From Cocleimonas sp. (GTDB lineage: Bacteria > Pseudomonadota > Gammaproteobacteria > Thiotrichales > Thiotrichaceae), in the NCBI GenBank assembly GCA_023145535.1, contig JAGLDQ010000011.1:1-16424 (forward strand): a stretch of DNA of 16,424 bases. Reading direction: 5' to 3'. The translations under genes and the position numbers were made by a program. The notes under the pieces were generated by a model. The model ran no database searches, was not told the DNA's origin, and saw only the letters and a list, made by a program, of their open reading frames with translations. Shown here in pieces: positions 14,010 through 16,424 of the stretch (the stretch's first letter is position 1; the number at the start of each line of letters is the position of its first letter).

Positions 14010-16283
14010 CTACAAGCCTTGAATATACTGCTGATTAGTAGCCTCTGAAACCATTTCATGTAATTGAAACTCAGACTCTATTTCTCCTTGTAATAATCCC
14101 TTAAAATGCTGAATAAGCTGTGCTTTATCCAACTTTTCCTTTGAACCCACACCAATATCCGTCAAATCAATAAAGAACTCATCAAAGACTCCCCCTAAGT
14201 CATTCACAATTTCCATATTTAAAAACTGCTCATGATTATAAATACTAGGATACCCCCCCCGTTGCTTATCAATATTAAAAGAAATACCTTTTACATTGGT
14301 AATCGTAGTCGATTTTTTGCATGTTTGCATACAGCGATCATCAATACTGGGTTTGTTACAGCCCACAGTTTGCTGGAAAAAACATTGCCTGCTAGTCATC
14401 ATTAAAATCGGATGATACAGGCTATAAAGCAGTTTAAAATTATCAGGACGATGTATTTTTCTAATCTGCATTTGGTTAATTTCATTAGAAAGAAAAGCCC
14501 CTGCACAATTTAACTCTTCTTTTAATGTCTGTAATGCATAAGAATTAGTGGTATTTAAAAAGGGCCCTGCAATCCACTCAATGCCCATTTCATAGGCTTT
14601 ATAGGCGATGCCTGTATTATTACTGACGATGCGTTGCGGCTTAACGGCTTCTAATAGCGTCACCGCTACGTCATAATCTTTACCAATTAACACCGCAGGA
14701 AACCAAGGGATTAGTTGGGGATGCTTACTGAAAATATCAGTGTATTTTGATGCATCCTTTTTATAGCTTTCGGGTAGTTTAAAATACACATCGGCATTGG
14801 CTACCTCACAAAGGTGAATATCTTTTTCATCACTGATTAAGAGTGATAGCGTTGGGGTTTGATTAATTTTTGGATGCACCGGTAGCGTTGGTACATCCAC
14901 AGCGGCAATCACATCAAGCGAATCATTCAGCAAAAAGGCCAGTTTATTTTTAATTTGAGTTAACTCTCGAAATGGAATACGTAAATTAGCGTCAAACTCA
15001 GAAAAATCAAACTGCTCAATCTCACAATCGGCGCTTAGGTTCTTAAACCGCTTTTTAAGTACCTCACTGTCTAACCCTTTTTCACCTGCGCTTAATAAGG
15101 ACGCTGACTCCAATACTAATGGATCATTTTTTTTATCAGCCCCCTCTTCCACAGGATCAACAATAAACACGCTAACCCGCAACGGCTGATCAAGCTTCCC
15201 TGAGAATAACAACGTCAATTTACGTTGATCAATACGCAGATTTTTAACCTTATCTTCCAATGTTGCGCCCAGCGCATTTTTATCCTTATAAAGTGTTTCC
15301 TTAACGGCTTCAATTTTTACAACACTGACCGCATTATTCTTTTTAATCGCATATTGCACACTATTATCACGAACATTATCAATAAACATATCCTTGGTTA
15401 AATCAGCGTTTAAAAATGAACTCGTAAAGTCACGATTAAAGACTTTACGTAAATTATCATCATTCTCTAATAAACCACCCGTTGCTACAAAACGGTCAAT
15501 TTGCTGACGCCAACTATCAATAACGGTATACACATAATGCGCCCCTTTAATGCGTCCCTCTACTTTTAGCGAATCCACCCCCGCATCAACTAACGCGGGT
15601 AAATCAAAATAAGCCGAATTATCTTTGAGATTAAGCGGGAAGTTTTTTCCCGTTGGTGTCGTTTCATACTCATCACGACACGCTTGACTACAACGTCCTC
15701 GATTACCCGAATTACCCACGCTGACGGAGCTAGAATAACACTGCCCTGAGAAGGCAATACAGAGCGAGCCATGCACAAAGACTTCAGTTAATACATTCTG
15801 CTGATGTGCAAGTTGAGTCAGTGTTTTGATCTCATCAAGGTTTAATTCACGCGACAAATTTAACCGTGATGCACCAATTTTAGCTAAAAAAGCCACTTGC
15901 CCTGCATTAACGGTGGTCAATTGAGTGGATGCGTGAATATCCAGTGTGGGGAAGTATTTTTTAACCAGATTAAATAGCCCTAAATCCTGCACAATAATGC
16001 CATCAATGCGGGTATTAACTAGTTTATTCAATAGCTTAAACAGTGCGGGTATTTCTTGCTCCAAAATCACCACATTAATCGTTAAAAATACTTGGCAATG
16101 ATGTTTATGCGCTAAGCGCAAAATACCGATCAATTGATCAAACGAAAGATTAGTCGCACGATTACGCGCATTAAAGGTATCCAAGCCACAGTAAACGGCA
16201 TTTGCTCCTGCCACTATCGCCGCTTTAATCGCATCTGCATCGCCGCCTGGCGCTAATAATTCAAGTCGCTGCATTGTCTTCAT
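14010..16283 (-). CDS. U32-family protein, RlhA-like, with two cysteine clusters
   Basis: A 757-residue cytosolic protein. The first 250 residues follow the U32 pattern of E. coli RlhA and TrhP, which hydroxylate 23S rRNA and tRNA: RLELLAPGGDADAIKAAI (6-23), GANAVYCGLD, IIVQDLGLF (96-104), IHASTQLTT (116-124), LNLSRELNLDEI and VFVHGSLCIAFSGQCY (169-183). Cys175, Cys182, Cys198 and Cys202 are the likely iron-sulfur ligands, within NRGRCSQACR. DSLKVEGRIKG at 237-247 is the family's typical end of this domain. A middle beta-rich part (about 320-460) resembles the DUF3656 region of RlhA. A second cysteine set (634, 642, 651, 655; RQCFFQQTVGC, DRCMQTCKK) lies near the C-terminus, beyond the length of E. 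coli RlhA (653). A G8 run at 14253-14260 is in frame. The start could also be the ATG three codons later. Confidence 0.85.
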   Translation of the reverse strand: MKTMQRLELLAPGGDADAIKAAIVAGANAVYCGLDTFNARNRATNLSFDQLIGILRLAHKHHCQVFLTINVVILEQEIPALFKLLNKLVNTRIDGIIVQDLGLFNLVKKYFPTLDIHASTQLTTVNAGQVAFLAKIGASRLNLSRELNLDEIKTLTQLAHQQNVLTEVFVHGSLCIAFSGQCYSSSVSVGNSGNRGRCSQACRDEYETTPTGKNFPLNLKDNSAYFDLPALVDAGVDSLKVEGRIKGAHYVYTVIDSWRQQIDRFVATGGLLENDDNLRKVFNRDFTSSFLNADLTKDMFIDNVRDNSVQYAIKKNNAVSVVKIEAVKETLYKDKNALGATLEDKVKNLRIDQRKLTLLFSGKLDQPLRVSVFIVDPVEEGADKKNDPLVLESASLLSAGEKGLDSEVLKKRFKNLSADCEIEQFDFSEFDANLRIPFRELTQIKNKLAFLLNDSLDVIAAVDVPTLPVHPKINQTPTLSLLISDEKDIHLCEVANADVYFKLPESYKKDASKYTDIFSKHPQLIPWFPAVLIGKDYDVAVTLLEAVKPQRIVSNNTGIAYKAYEMGIEWIAGPFLNTTNSYALQTLKEELNCAGAFLSNEINQMQIRKIHRPDNFKLLYSLYHPILMMTSRQCFFQQTVGCNKPSIDDRCMQTCKKSTTITNVKGISFNIDKQRGGYPSIYNHEQFLNMEIVNDLGGVFDEFFIDLTDIGVGSKEKLDKAQLIQHFKGLLQGEIESEFQLHEMVSEATNQQYIQGL

Positions 16284-16312
16284 ATTGATGTTTATCTTTA
16301 AATAATAGCTTA

Positions 16313-16376
16313 TGTGTCTGACAGGAGGTTAAGTTTCTAAAGGCGCTAGAATGGAAGTTTTAAGCATCCAGACACA
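16313..16376. repeat. Inverted repeat upstream of the U32 gene
   Basis: TGTGTCTG (16313-16320) and CAGACACA (16369-16376) are perfect inverted copies about 48 bases apart; with one bulged base the arms extend by TTA and TAA. It lies 30-90 bases upstream of the U32 ATG, where it could be an operator pair or an RNA stem. No protein partner can be assigned. Confidence 0.4.
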
Positions 16377-16424
16377 ATAAATCGCACAAAATCTTATTTT
16401 CTATTGTTTGAACTTCAAGGCGTT

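Noticed and set aside
16351..16380. Nine-codon plus-strand frame near the right edge
   Set aside because: It is too short, and an in-frame stop lies just upstream, so it is not the end of a longer gene; no ribosome site at a suitable distance.

Overview
The window looks like chromosomal core sequence of a moderately AT-rich gammaproteobacterium. The main evidence is a complete rnfABCDGE (rsx) operon followed directly by nth, the same order as in Escherichia coli. Other support comes from a WaaC-type heptosyltransferase for lipopolysaccharide core, an E. coli-like RpiA, a DUF1841 protein and a SlyB-like lipoprotein. I cannot name the genus. I saw no tRNA, rRNA, CRISPR array, complete insertion sequence or prophage gene.

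Left part (1-3254, all minus strand): the 5' part of waaC runs off the left edge. Upstream of it is a DUF302 protein that is probably a lipoprotein. A clear hairpin terminator at 931-955 separates this pair from rpiA. The rpiA frame is broken at a run of ten G (coding strand). The reading expected from the family is restored exactly by one more G, so this is either a real indel or a homopolymer length error. Next comes an exported HtrA/Deg-like serine protease. A repeat of about 25 bp lies upstream of both rpiA and the protease gene.

Middle part (3608-10465, plus strand): rnfA, B, C, D, G and E overlap or nearly touch and encode the membrane-bound, ion-coupled ferredoxin/NAD oxidoreductase (known as SoxR-reducing complex in E. 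coli). Fe-S and covalent-flavin motifs are all present. It is followed by nth (endonuclease III), a DUF1841 gene and a small SlyB-like lipoprotein gene, with gaps of only 2 and 3 bases between these last three.

Right part: a TTG-started gene (10658-11290) encodes what reads as the N-terminal domain of an IS5-type transposase joined to a zinc ribbon, with no DDE catalytic domain. It has its own extended -10 promoter and is the least ordinary gene here. A secreted beta-propeller-like protein follows. It converges on, and overlaps by 9 bases, a biotin-protein ligase gene that lacks the DNA-binding domain of E. coli BirA. Further right on the minus strand are a stand-alone cyclic-nucleotide-binding-domain protein and a long U32-family protein with two cysteine clusters.

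Most of the window is ordinary housekeeping. I found no clear multi-gene unknown system. The best leads are the transposase-domain/zinc-ribbon gene, the rpiA G-run, and the repeat shared by the rpiA and protease upstream regions.
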